Source: Epiperipatus broadwayi
Taxonomy: Eukaryota; Onychophora; Udeonychophora; Euonychophora; Peripatidae
Reading direction: 5' to 3'
NCBI GenBank assembly: GCA_028023455.1
Contig: JAQFVV010012477.1
Coordinates: 3,983,365-4,047,364 of the forward strand
Length of the DNA stretch: 64,000 nucleotides
The position numbers and the translations under genes are program-made. Each line of letters opens with the position of its first letter. Positions within the stretch are counted from its first letter, which is position 1. Below are positions 32,850 through 45,100 of this stretch, piece by piece. A model generated the notes under the pieces. The model made no database searches. It worked only from the letters and a program-made list of their open reading frames with translations, and was not told where the DNA came from.

Positions 32850-34382
32850 AAATTGTTTTTTTTAAATTGTTTATTTCTAATTTATTTTTCTTACAATTAG
32901 TATGCAGATTAATTAAAGCAGTAATTAAAGTTTTTTTTTTATTGTTTAAATTTTCTTTTTTTAACTGCTATTAGTAAATTTAACACACACTAAATGAGTA
33001 TATAATCACTAGTAAATGTGAATTTATTACTTTCAAGTGAATGATGTCTTTCATATTCACTGATGATTCACTGATGATACTCAAGTGAATCACTTTGTCC
33101 AACTGAACTTATCATTTGGGTCTTCAAACGTCAAGTGATCTAGGGCTTTATTGTTCAAGAGATTGTAAAAAGTTTAAGCATCAGAAGTGCAGGTATCTGA
33201 GGAATTTTCACTTAAGAGCAAAATACTTTATTTCTGAACTATTACACAGGACACTGTATAGTTATTGTTACTAATATTATAGTTTTCAAATTTGCATAGA
33301 TTTGTTCATCTGTGTAAAGAACTGGTTTCTTTCTTTTTTATAATCTAAAGCTGCAGGCACTTTCTGTGAAGTTTTCCATAATCATATATCTCTTAAATTA
33401 ATTATTGTTGTAGATTTGTAGGAAATATGAAGACCTGCTAGTTATATATCTATTTATGCACACACATAAACATCCCAAAATGAATATTATTCTCATGAAA
33501 AACTAAGATCAAATACTTAAATAGACATTTAAAACAATTAATTAGTTTGTAATAGAATCTTGACTAACTAAATTACGAGTAATACATATTAATATTTTGT
33601 TTTTTATTTCAAGTTTAAAATGAGTAAAAATAAAACAAATTAAAAGAATTTCACACAATTACATCTCATAATTACAAGTCAAATATAAAGGATAAATCTT
33701 TTTTTCATAAACTAAGGTAACAGTTGAAAAAATATTTTTAATATCAGTATATACATGGTAGATAAATAGAATGGTTTATTGCTTGAGAATTTATGAAAAG
33801 CTCATCAGTGAAACAAATGGAGCTGGAGTATCAATGTACTGACCCTGAACTCCAGAATTTGTGACTGTACCATTATATAACTAAACTATGCTAAACATTT
33901 ACTTGATGAAGTCAAAAGAGAAATATATATATTTATATATACATATAATTATTTTAAGTAATTCCTTTCCCTTCCACATTTGTTTCGATAAACTCTTTCA
34001 TTAATGACTTTGTTTAGGCATTTATTTTCTTACTTCTTTTTCATATTATAAATATTTATCTGACATATTCATAAATAAATTTAAAAGTTTTATTTTTTAT
34101 AATTCTTTGGAACGTTTTTCATTTATATTTAATTAACTAATGTTTAATTCTCACTTCTAAATATTAAAAATGTGTAATGTAGATAATGAAACTGATGTTA
34201 AATTTATTATAAGTCTTTTATAATCTGCAATTTTACAGAAGAAAATAAAATATTTATGCTAAAAAGATATTCCTTCATTTATTATATGTAAATTATTTTG
34301 TAATATATATTTATTATAACGTTTAGCCTTGGCAGAAGCTAAATATTAAGTCAAATTTTGTGCCAAGACCCTTAATATATAT
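32850..34382. other. AT-rich region without recognised gene
   Basis: Repeated CAAGTGAATGATG/CAAGTGAATCA phrases near 33035-33100 form a small local repeat. Nothing else was recognised. Confidence 0.5.
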
Positions 34383-34522
34383 ATATAAAAACAAAAAAAA
34401 GACTTATAAATCCAATAAATAATATTATATTTCAACCAGAGGACTTTCTGATGAAAACCAGTCCTCTGGTTGAAATATAATATTATTTATTGGATTTATA
34501 AGTCTTTTTTTTGTTTTTATAT
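34383..34522. repeat. Perfect 62-bp inverted repeat with hammerhead core in loop
   Basis: Arms 34383-34444 and 34461-34522 appear to be exact reverse complements with a 16-nt spacer. Spanning the spacer is a plus-strand hammerhead-like core: CTGATGA (34448-34454), stem AACCAG/CTGGTT (34456-34461 with 34466-34471) closed by TCCT, and GAAA (34472-34475). A cleavage dinucleotide and stem I partner are not evident. The perfection of the arms implies recent origin or gene conversion. Confidence 0.85.
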
Positions 34523-34620
34523 GTATTTCCTTTGGTTAGTTTGTTATATATTAATATTTTGATATATATATATATGTAATAAATAAAGTTTGATATCTGT
34601 ATTCGTTTCACAATATATGT

Positions 34621-34717
34621 AATATACAAATCAATATATATATCAAAATACAGTACAATTTATATAAATTTATAATTTATATAAATTGTACTGTATTTTG
34701 ATATATATATTGATTTG

Positions 34718-34723
<6 letters not shown>
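34621..34723. repeat. Perfect 50-bp inverted repeat with 3-nt loop
   Basis: Arms 34621-34670 and 34674-34723 are exact reverse complements separated by TAT. The right arm runs directly into a long (TA)n tract. The arms contain TACAGTACAATT and CAAATCAATATA. No protein. Confidence 0.93.

Positions 34724-34807
<84 letters not shown>
34722..34807. repeat. (TA)n microsatellite, ~85 bp
   Basis: A pure TA run abutting the palindrome. Confidence 0.97.
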
Positions 34808-34809
<2 letters not shown>

Positions 34810-37647
34810 TTAATTTAGTTGCTAATATTTTATAATGGTATAATTTTACATAAGAGTTGCTATATGAGAATTTTATCTGTTATACAGCTGTAAAATAAAT
34901 TTTATGCAGTCTAAATAGTAAGAGTTTAACTTAAATAAATATTTAAAATTCTAAAGTCTTTAAATATTTAAATAACTGATATTGTCAACTATAAAATAAT
35001 GTATTTTTAAGTTAATAATGCTAATTTAATGCTAGTTTAACTGTTAAAATGTTTCAAAAAACTTGTATTACTTTTAAAGTTAAAAAACTAGGTTCAAACT
35101 CTAAATTTTGGTTTGCTGTGTTAATTCATTTTAATTTTTAACACAGAATATTTTAGTTAAATATTTTGAATTCACTTAATTAGAAGAGTTTAAATAAAAC
35201 TAGTAATTAAAGTTTGAATTTTTAAGTAGTGAATAAATGAATGTTGTATGAATGAATAAAGATTATACTTATTTCATGTTATTTATTTTTAAAATATTCT
35301 CAAAAACAGTTTTAAAATCTATTCTGAGATATTTATTTAATTTTAAAATAGTAATAAATAAAGGTGTTAAATTGCATTAACATTTGTTTTATTAAAAATG
35401 ATATATACATTTTAATTTTGTAATACTTTATTTTTATCCTGATGTAGTTTTTAATTGATTATTTTTGTTTACAACCAGAAGGTGTTTTTAATTAATATTA
35501 AGTGTGTAAAAATTGATTTATTGTAAAATTGAATATTAATTAGATAATTTTTGATTAACAATTTTCGCTAGTGATAAATAAATCAAGGATTTGAACAAAT
35601 CAGGGAAGAGGTTGTAGGTTAAAAGTTTAATAAACAGTCTCATAAAATGGTCATGTGATCAATAGTATAAATAAGGTGAGACTGACTACCTGATATGATT
35701 CTTTTTTTCTATTTTCTGAGAAATCATCACATGCATGTCTCACTTTACTTCAATTATTTTTTATATTTAAAATTTTAAAAAATGTAATTTTCTTTAAATT
35801 TAGTTTTTTAAGCTCAGTATGATAGGGTAATTTAAAACTATCTTGACACAATTATCTGGATGGAAACACCAAAAAAATTAAAGTCTCTATACCTGCCAGC
35901 TTAATGGTAATATATTTCATTGTTGCAATGTTTAGATTATTCTTTTTAAAGTTTACTATGATGGAAAACTTCCAAAATTGTTGTTATTACCATTATCCTG
36001 ACTTAAGAACAATTGTTAATTTTAAAGGCACTGAATATCTATATTGTAAATAAAACTGCCACAGAATATTTAATTATGTTATTGGCAAGAACATTAACAA
36101 AAAATATTAATAATTTTTTGATATTTTTGTTAAAATATTTATTTATATCAAATTGTCTTGAATATATTTACTTGAGTAAGTAGACTTTATAATTCAAGAT
36201 AACTGTATTGATATAGCAAATATATTTTCAGATATTTAACAATAATTTAAATCTAAATAATTTTAATTAATAACAATTTATATTTGAATAAAATAATTAT
36301 TGTGCTGTATTCTAATAAAGACATTCAATTATTATTTAAAAAACAGCAACAAGACTTTATTTATTAAAACTATTTCTATTTTCTCCCCATGAAAGAGAAA
36401 TTTTTTTTTTCTCCAGATAGTATAAGGAAATCAACTTGCAGCAAAATATCAGTAAATAAAATATAAACTTTAAAATGCTTCATATAATAAAAATTTTGAA
36501 AATATAATTACTGAAAAATGACATTATATTTAATAAACTTAAATAGCTTTTCTATATTTAAAGATTTATAAACACCCGTAATAATATTTAAACTAGTAAG
36601 TTATTTTTTCCCCTCTGTGCATTACTATGGAGACCACTGATATTGCAAATATGATTTTGGAATTAAATATTTTCTTTTGAAAATATTTAAAATGTTAATC
36701 AATGCTATTTATCAGAAGTACTTTATTATACAATATTTGCATTACTATTATAAATTTGAATAATTTGTATAATGGATTAATTTAAATGCTGAGTTCTCAA
36801 ACTTAAGATTCTATTTATTGCAGTATTATGAACATTTATTATAATTTAAACCCATGAATGTATTTAATGTATGGAAATAGATTTTGTCTTATATTTTATA
36901 ACATAATTATTTATAATTTACTAAGGATATCCAAAAGAAACATTGCATAATTATACTATAGATTTAAATATCTTAATTATATTGTCTTATATAATGGATA
37001 TGATTGCTGTCCACAAGATGTTGTTGCCAACATTCTTCTTCATATTTAAGTCTAATAAAAAATAATTCAAGAAGGAAGCAGAAGGATATTATTTGTATTA
37101 TGATTTTTTTTATACTGTTTTATTTATATGCATATTATTTTCATGTCATATGCTTCATTTTGAAATATTAGAGGTTAAAGTTTTCAGAATAGTACTTTAT
37201 CATATTTACATATTTTAAAATAGTATTGTCTCCCTTCTTAAATATAAATAATTTATTTATGAAAGTTTATTGTTATACTTTAAGCTGAATAAGATGTATA
37301 TTTCTATAATTTATTTTATGATTATTTATTGCCTAATGTTAATAGAGCCATATTTGGATTTAATTATTGTTCTTTATCATATTTCACATTTGTTAGCTGT
37401 TGTATTTTTGTTGGAGGTATTAGATTTATTCTCTCTCAATTTTAAGAGTGCTTTTATATATCAGTATATTTAAAGATGTTAGTGTGTCTCAATCATTATC
37501 GTTCAAAAGGGATGGTTGCTACCATCCCTTATTATTTGTTGTCATGCTAGCATTTATTTGTTCATAGCATTTATTTTTAGGGATTATAACTTAGACTCTA
37601 TTTTTAAGGCAATTCCTATTTAGTATTTTGACTTTGATATGCTTGGT
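34810..37647. other. AT-rich region; one strong hairpin
   Basis: No gene was recognised. At 37507-37530 a perfect 10-bp stem AAGGGATGGT/ACCATCCCTT closes a TGCT loop. Its significance is unknown. The 67-codon frame 37270-37473 is hydrophobic and unassigned. Confidence 0.5.
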
Positions 37648-37753
37648 TTAATTTGAGGTCAATATGGGTATGACAATAATAGTAGCATCAACAAGAGTCT
37701 CCAATTCTTTAGATTAGCTATCTTAATATAAACAAATCACTGATTATATATAT
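37648..37753 (+). repeat. Family A 5' fragment
   Basis: GGTCAATATGGGTATGACAATAATAG matches in pieces the 5' end of the full-length 32.5-kb element. It then jumps, after an internal deletion, to ATCTTAATATAAAC and a TGATTATATATA stretch. The hammerhead is absent. Confidence 0.65.
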
Positions 37754-38100
37754 ATATAAAATCTTATAATTAAATATTAGTACATACAGTAATCAAAATT
37801 TTTTGAAAAGTACAAAAAATATAATCGTCACTTAGGAGTGCTTTCGACTATCCTTGTAGTCTTTGTCAACTAATGCTTTAAAAAGAAAAAAAAGGAAGCT
37901 ATACAAGCAGGACTTAATCAATAGGCAGGTAGAAAATCTTAAGATCATGGAATTATGGGAACATTAACCTTTCAAAGTATTAGTTGATAAAGACTACAAG
38001 GATGGTTGAAAGTGCTTCTAAGTGACGATTATATTTTTTGTACTTTTCAAAAATTTTTGATTATTGTATTTATTAATATTTAATTGTAAGGTTTTGTATA
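37754..38100. repeat. Inverted repeat with hammerhead-like remnant (family P8)
   Basis: Arms of about 126 bp (37754-37879 and 37974-38100) are inverted copies with a 94-nt spacer. On each outward strand a stem GACTA/TAGTC (GACTA/TGGTT with wobbles on the right) is followed by GAAA, but the preceding core is TTGACAA or TTGATAA instead of CTGANGA. It may be a decayed hammerhead or only a lookalike. The right arm ends next to (CA)n(TA)n. Confidence 0.6.
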
Positions 38101-38117
38101 TTGCTTTGAATATTATT

Positions 38118-38221
<104 letters not shown>

Positions 38222-38535
38222 CTGGCAGTCAGAGAAAAATCCAATTCATCAGCTATTTATTCTCATATAAAATTAACTAATCATAATATCAATTTTGAAA
38301 AAACAAATATTTTAGCAAAAATTGAACAATATGACCAGAGATTGCTAAGAGAAGCTATAGAGATTTTTAAAAGGCCCAAGAGCATAAATAAAAGGTGTGA
38401 ATTAAAGAAGATTAACAACATTTGGAAGACAAAATAAATTTTAAAACTTCTCAGCCAATAGAATTTAAATATGAGGAGAAAGAAAATGATAACAATGATT
38501 TTAAATCTCACACACATTCTTATGATTTGAGAAAA

Positions 38536-38583
38536 AAATGCTCTGAGGAAGGTACTTGACATTGTACTGAAACATCAGCATTT
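38536..38583 (+). ncRNA. Penelope-type small hammerhead ribozyme
   Basis: Stem I AAATGCT (38536-38542) pairs fully with AGCATTT (38577-38583). Between them are CTGAGGA (38543-38549), stem II GGTAC/GTACT (38551-38555 with 38564-38568), GAAA (38569-38572) and CATC, with T-C (38575-38576) as the cleavage dinucleotide. Stem III is essentially absent, as in small hammerhead variants reported from Penelope-like retroelements, which are thought to cleave as dimers. Cleavage after 38576 is predicted. Flanking sequence at 38230-38535 may be remnant of the host element, but no reverse transcriptase motif was recognised. Confidence 0.72.
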
Positions 38584-38668
38584 AGTTATTTCACTACACG
38601 GAATATCCTGAAAATAATAATAATATGAAATCATCATTTATCCATGAAAATATTAGAATTATATATAT

Positions 38669-38830
38669 ATGGGAGATGAACTGATGAGTGTTGGTCCAGC
38701 ATGAAATATGTATATTAGAGATCATTTATCTTTTTCACATGTATGTGGTCATGTGTATTGATTATATTAGTTAGAATGAATAACTGAAGGGAGTTTGAAA
38801 TCTGAGTTCAAATCCCTTTTAATTACATCT
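38669..38830 (+). repeat. Hammerhead retroposon family A, copy with lost stem I strand
   Basis: CTGATGA (38681-38687), stem II GTGTTGGTCCAGCAT, GAAA (38703-38706), TATGTA, TA and TTAGAGATCATTTA are present. The upstream GATCTGGACC half of stem I is deleted, so cleavage should fail. It ends with GAGTTCAAATCCC and a TAATTACATCTAACC tail. Confidence 0.85.
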
Positions 38831-38834
38831 AACC

Positions 38835-41810
38835 AAAGTATACTATACTTGTAATTAATATTATATATATAAATTAATTTTTTTTAACAGATTATATGGC
38901 TGAAATATTGTTAAATATATGAAAATATCTGTTATATTTTATTAAAAAAAAAAATCACAAATATAATAGACAATGATCAATAAAAATAGTAAACTGTAAA
39001 TGCTTTTTTGCATTCAAAGGAATAACCTCTTTTAAATGTAATCTTTTGTTATTATATAGATATAAAATGCTACAGTAAACATACACAAGTTTATGGAAAC
39101 AAAGTCTTACACCTTTCCGTACTTTCCTTAGTATAACAGACTTTTCCATGAACGATTGATTGTTATCAATTAATAATATTTTTAAAATTACATGGTTGAA
39201 ATATTTTTAAATATATAAAAATATCTGTTGCATTTTATTATAAAAAATATATAAATTGTTTCTATATATTACTTTTTTTTGTTTTTTGCCTTTTTAAGCT
39301 CTAAAACATGTTTTTTTATTACTGTTTTGCCAAAATGATCTGTATGTATATATATTTATTATTGAAAAAAGGTTAATTCTGTTGTTAATATTATGAAAAT
39401 TTCATCTACTAAGCTATATTTTATAATATAATGTAGTTTTTATGTGTTAGCAAGAAAATATATTTTAAAACTATCTCTACTACTAGTAATAGTCATAAGT
39501 AATAGCAGCAGCTCTAGTAGTGGTAATTTATATTTTCTTGGAGTTAGAATGATCTTATTTGTTTATGAGAAATTGCTGCTGTTAATAACACAAAAATTTG
39601 AAGAGCAAAACAATATTTCTCCAGTAAAATTATAACCAAACCTTCCATAAAAACATCTTATACACATAAAAAAAAGCATAAACAGATCGTCAGATTTTTC
39701 ACTCTATTTGTTGACTAAAATACATATGCAGCACAATATAATAATTAAAGTAAATAATTTCCCTGTTAAAGTAGGAGATAATATAAGTGAACCTTACGAA
39801 GTATAATAAAAATAGTTTATAGTATTTTAATCAAAACAGGAAGGGTCTTGAAAACATTCTGTATATATTACTTCAGTCAGTAGTATTCTTAGATTTTATA
39901 AGATTATAATTTTATCACAAGATGTTCACATTAGTGTATTTGATCATAGGAAAAAAGTTTATATTATAACACATTTACTCTCTATACATGTATGTACATT
40001 TGGGTGAAATAGTAATTTCAGAAGACTTATAACAGCCACCTTTAAATTAGTAGTTTGGTAGAAGTGGGGTATAAAGCAGACTAAATAAAGCAGTTAAGTT
40101 TTGAGGGGAAATGAAATAAATAGTTTATCAATTGAAGAGATTACGGAAAGAAAAATAAATAGAGCAATTTTGTTTTAACAGATAATTTTTAAATTAATGA
40201 ATAAACTTAAAAAAAAATGTGTTAAAACCAAATACTATATATTAAATAATTAAATAAAAAAGCAGGTATTTACACAAATATCAAACATATATATCATTTT
40301 ATTCACGTGATTGATTACATACGCAACTTTTAAAAACAAAAATTCAAATAAAAATTTATTTAAATAAATTTACATTTCTAGTTATAAGTAATTAAAAAAG
40401 AAAAATCTTGTTTCAATTTTAATAAAATGTTATTTTAACATAGGTTTTATACATTTTTAAAAAAAACATTTATTAAGATAAAATATGAAATTAGAAATTT
40501 AATTAAGAGATATGTATAGAATTAAATCTTATCTAAAATTCTTAAAAGTTAAAAAATCACAACAAAATATGGAAACAAAAGATTATAGTTTTTAAATTTC
40601 AGAAAACAATTCAATTCTGCTTTGAAAAAGTATGTATAATGTGAAAGTTAGTGTTTTCTAAAATATTATTTATATGAAAGATTTCAGATATATTATTTGT
40701 AAAAATAAACATTTCCACTTGTCAAGCAAAGTAAGATTATACAAAAAGAGATAATGTATGTTGTTTTCTGTAAGATCACCCAATTTTATATATTAGATCA
40801 GTTTAAAATACTGATAGTTTTACATAAGCACCAAGGAACTATTTCAAACCCCAGAGCCATGTAAAAAATAAGCTTTGTGTTTCAAATATTCATTATGTCA
40901 AGTAAGTTAATAGTACCAATCTCTTGTCTTAGCTCTTACTCTTAACATGTTTCCAAATTTATACCTTTGCCTAAAGTGATCCCAACACCACAAATAAATT
41001 ATTACCACACACACACACACACAAAATTAATGCTAGCTTTCCTATATGTCAATAGTAATGACTGATTAATTAAAATAAACTTCTGATAAATAATATCCAA
41101 GCCAAAGATGATGGCTTACTGGAACCTCTCAGCAAAATTCTTATTTCCAAAATCTGTTAGCAATTGATTACTGAAAATTTAGATAATACAGTGGTATGAA
41201 TTGTAAAATAATAACAAAAATGATTTGCAAAGCCAGTAATTCAAAAGCTAAAGGAAATGCATTTTATTATGCTTAATGAATTTTGAAACCTAGTTTTGAC
41301 CCAAAAGACTAAAGCTTGAACTAAACTTAGTTTGAATTTAAGAGCATGACAAAATGACTAATCTCATTTAATTTAGAATTAGGAAATATTTTATGTATCA
41401 TCATATTTAATTATTGTTTAAATTTTTTTTATTATAAATAATATTTATATAATGTTTAAGATGCTTTAGATTGCCCTATGTAAGTGAATTTAGATATAAG
41501 CATAAAACAATCACTTTTATCTTTTCAAAATCTCTATCTTGTGCTTTGAATTGGGAATATCTTTTGTAACAGGGGCCAGGTTTAAATCCTGTTCCAAAGT
41601 AAAAAGGACTTTAAATAGTCAAGCATATGTAGATACCTTTTAATGCATATATTAAAAAATATATGAATTAACCAAAGCAATCTTAAGGATGTGTGTGTCT
41701 TGTGCTCAATTTGTTTTAATGGAGTATGTGCATGCATATATTAAAGAAAAATTAAATATAGCATATTCTAAAAAGAAAAAATATAAATATTTAATGTATA
41801 AACTTTATTG
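38835..41810. other. AT-rich region without recognised gene
   Basis: A short (CA)n lies near 41008-41024. The 8-bp hAT target site CTTTATTG is at 41803-41810. No gene was recognised. Confidence 0.5.
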
Positions 41811-42178
41811 CAGGGGTCCCCAACCCTATGCCCATGGGCACCATGGTGCCCAGAGACTATTTTACATGTGCCCGCTGCTAGCCGAACATGATAAAAAATC
41901 ATTTATCTGACACAAATAAATTTAATTTTTAAAATTTCTTATAAATTATTGTATTATATTGTAATAAAATTGTAGAGCATACTATACTTTTACAGTGTAA
42001 AAATATAAATGTTAATTATATATTAAAATTTTATTTTTGAAATAAATATTTTTTTGTACATTATGTGTATTATTAACAATATCCAACTATAAATTTACAT
42101 TGAAAAAATAAATGGTGCCCACCACCTGGCCGGTATTAAAGAATGTGCTCTTAAGTGCAAAAAGGTTGGGGACCCCTG
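41811..42178. mobile_element. Non-autonomous hAT element (MITE), 368 bp, with 8-bp TSD
   Basis: The left end CAGGGGTCCCCAACC and right end GGTTGGGGACCCCTG are perfect 15-bp terminal inverted repeats. The 8-bp direct duplication CTTTATTG lies at 41803-41810 and 42179-42186, the size diagnostic of hAT transposition. The interior has subterminal TGGGCACCATGGTGCC (an internal palindrome near 41833-41848) and GGTGCCCACC, with an AT-rich centre and no transposase. It must have been mobilised in trans. The open frame 41689-41910 runs across its boundary and is not a gene. Confidence 0.96.
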
Positions 42179-42189
42179 CTTTATTGTAT

Positions 42190-45100
42190 CCAATTTTGTT
42201 TTAAGAAGATAAGAAAATGCAGAACAAAACAGCTTTGTTCTTGTATATGGAATGCTGTTAATGTAAATCCTGTTTAAAGTTATGTTCTTTAAAATGTTTT
42301 AACAAAATTGTAAATCTGATAAAAACATCTAAAAGCTTTTCTTTTGTAAAAGAAAAAACTAAAGACAAAATGACATGGATCTAAAATCACTCAATGTCCA
42401 AAACTGATGAGATCGCATAGGATAAAGTTTAAAATGCAGAATGTTTGAAAGAATGATGGGAACTAAGACCTGAGAACAAAAGGAAGCTTGGAGAATAATA
42501 AAAAAAGGGTATAAATAGCCAAATGAGAATAGAGTGAGGTCTTTTGATGCTAATTGGTATTTAGTATTAAATAAAACTTTATGCTGTTATTGTAAGTGCT
42601 ATCAATTTTTTGACCTATGAGACTGCAAGAAAAATATATGTTAGCTAACATGAATATGTTGGGGTGAAACCATAGATGTGCTAGGTTGTCACTCCCATGA
42701 CTCCACAAAGTAAAGCAAAGCTTCTCCATAGTCCCATGATGATTCAAACTTCAGGAATCTGCTCTATACACCTTCGCTGCATCAATCATTTGAACATACT
42801 ATCATTTCTTCAGAAATTACAAACAGAGACTTTCTTGATGGCTACTCTTTATGGCTCCTGACTTATTAAGTAAGCTTACTTTATTCATGAATACAGATAA
42901 TCTAACTTCCCCAGGAGATCAAAAAGTAACAATATATGTTTATTTCAAATGTAGACATGCACATTTTATTAATCTCACAGCATAACATGTAATTAGTTCT
43001 GTTAAATTTTATATATATATAAGTGTAAAGAGAGAATGTTTAATTTGTATAATTAATAATAATCTGATCTGTTAAAAATATATATTTATGCATATATTCC
43101 CAGTAAAGAATTGAGCAATATTACTTTTTTTTTGTTCTTTTCTTCTTTATCTATTTTCGTTATCTTAGAGCTGTCAGTTTAATTTAAATGTATATATGTT
43201 TTACATATTAAACCAATTTTATGCATACTGCCCGAAAGTAACACATTTCTGTTAGTCTCAGGACTACCCACCCTAAATGAGTTAGATAGTGGCCGAGTAT
43301 TAAATAATACAGTGTTATTATTCTCATAAAATCCTGGTAATATAATGCTTATGTATGCATAAGATTGGTGAATGGAGTCAGAAGATGCTGATATCCATAA
43401 ATATATTGCTTAGGAAAAATATTAGTTAATGGTTAATAGAAACTGAGGCCGAGTATTCATGTATATATAGAATGATGTTTGTTATTTTGTCTTTTCTTAT
43501 TGTTGGGAGATTAAGCTCTAAAATAATTTGTCTCCAGGCTATGGCTTCTACAAGTCCAACTCAGCAAAGCTAATGTTTCATTTGTATATTAACAGTTAAT
43601 ACCATTTAATAATATGTCACATTGGAATGGTTTAAATAAAGATGGTATAAGTTGAACTTAGTAAAAAAAATACAGAAAAGGGGTGGAAAATGTTCTCTCA
43701 ATGCTGGGGTTTTGGAGAGTAGAGAGTGTTAGGAGCTGAGAATAATGAGAATTAATAAATAATATTATTGAAGTGTTGTGATAATTTTTTTTTTCATCTT
43801 AAGAAATAAAAATTGGACTATATATTGTAATGGTCCAGGTTTTCCATCAGAAGGGGGGGCACATCTAACTATGGTTGGACCTAAGGTCTTCTGATAGAAT
43901 GCTGTGAATGACACAATGTAGTAACTAACCAATGATCATAGCCACCTCCAATGGGCTAGCTCTTTGTTTACTTATTAAATATAAATATAATTTAGGCTAG
44001 TTTATTTATACTTCACCCTCTTTTGGATTTCATTATGCCTCAGTATTTGAATTTAAATTGAGAGACTGAAAACCGCTCATGCTTATTACTATATGCCTTA
44101 GTATTCGAGTCCAGGGAGAATATTGCCTTTGGCTCTCTTCAGTGATGAATTTACTTTATGTAGAAACTCAGTTTTTATGACCTAAGATATATCCAACCCT
44201 ACTTCAGTGTTATGTGTTAGAATAATCTGTATGGGTATGTATCTATATATTTAATCAATTAAATTAATGAGTAAGTGTATGAATGAGTCTGATAAACCAT
44301 AGACCAATTTGATTTAAAACATGTTAACAAATTTTATTAATAACAAATAAAAACTGAATTTCTGTTCACATAACAAAAGATGTAATTCTATATATCCCAT
44401 ATGCCTCTCTACCATTTAAATACTTAAATTATTCATTACCAATCCATGTCCCTGGTAGATATGCATTAAGACACTCTCTATTTATAAAATCAATGAGATT
44501 GACAAAATACATAAATAGAATGAAATAAAAAATAGTATTTCATCATCATAACAATCATGAAGTTAACTATTTACAAGATTTCATTTCAATGTGTTCTGTA
44601 GCTCCATGATCTAATTTCTGCTGGAGAGATCTTCTTTAGAACCCTTTCTACATACAAGTATCTATATTGATAGAAGAGAGACATCCATACAAGAATGTTA
44701 ATCATTCATACCAAAATAAACTAAATGTAACAATTGTTAGTTGAACATAAACAAACATATAACATAAATTCTGTTCTGTCCTAATGATTGCAAATTAATA
44801 TGGAAGAGTATTACCTCATTCCATACTATATGATGATTATTATTATTGAAAGTCAAGTCATTATGGAGGAAATCAACCTAAATTTTATTACAAACAGAAA
44901 AAAAATTTTTTTTTCTAACTTAAACCTTCATCCCTGCACGACTTTGCTTCTCATGGAATGAACTCTCCTGATTGTAACCAAGCTGAAATTTTTAAGTTTG
45001 CAGAATTCCACAAATGTATAAAGTAAAAAAATACAACATAATAATTTTGATTTTGTTCAAATGTCCTTAATTAAAGTTTATAGTTTAAGGTCTTTGTGGA

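Noticed and set aside
41689-41910. 73-codon open frame with an apparent Cys-rich start
   Set aside because: It crosses the left boundary of the hAT MITE, so half of it is transposon terminus.
42398-42425. CTGATGAGATCGC as a hammerhead core
   Set aside because: No GAAA at a suitable distance and no stem II.
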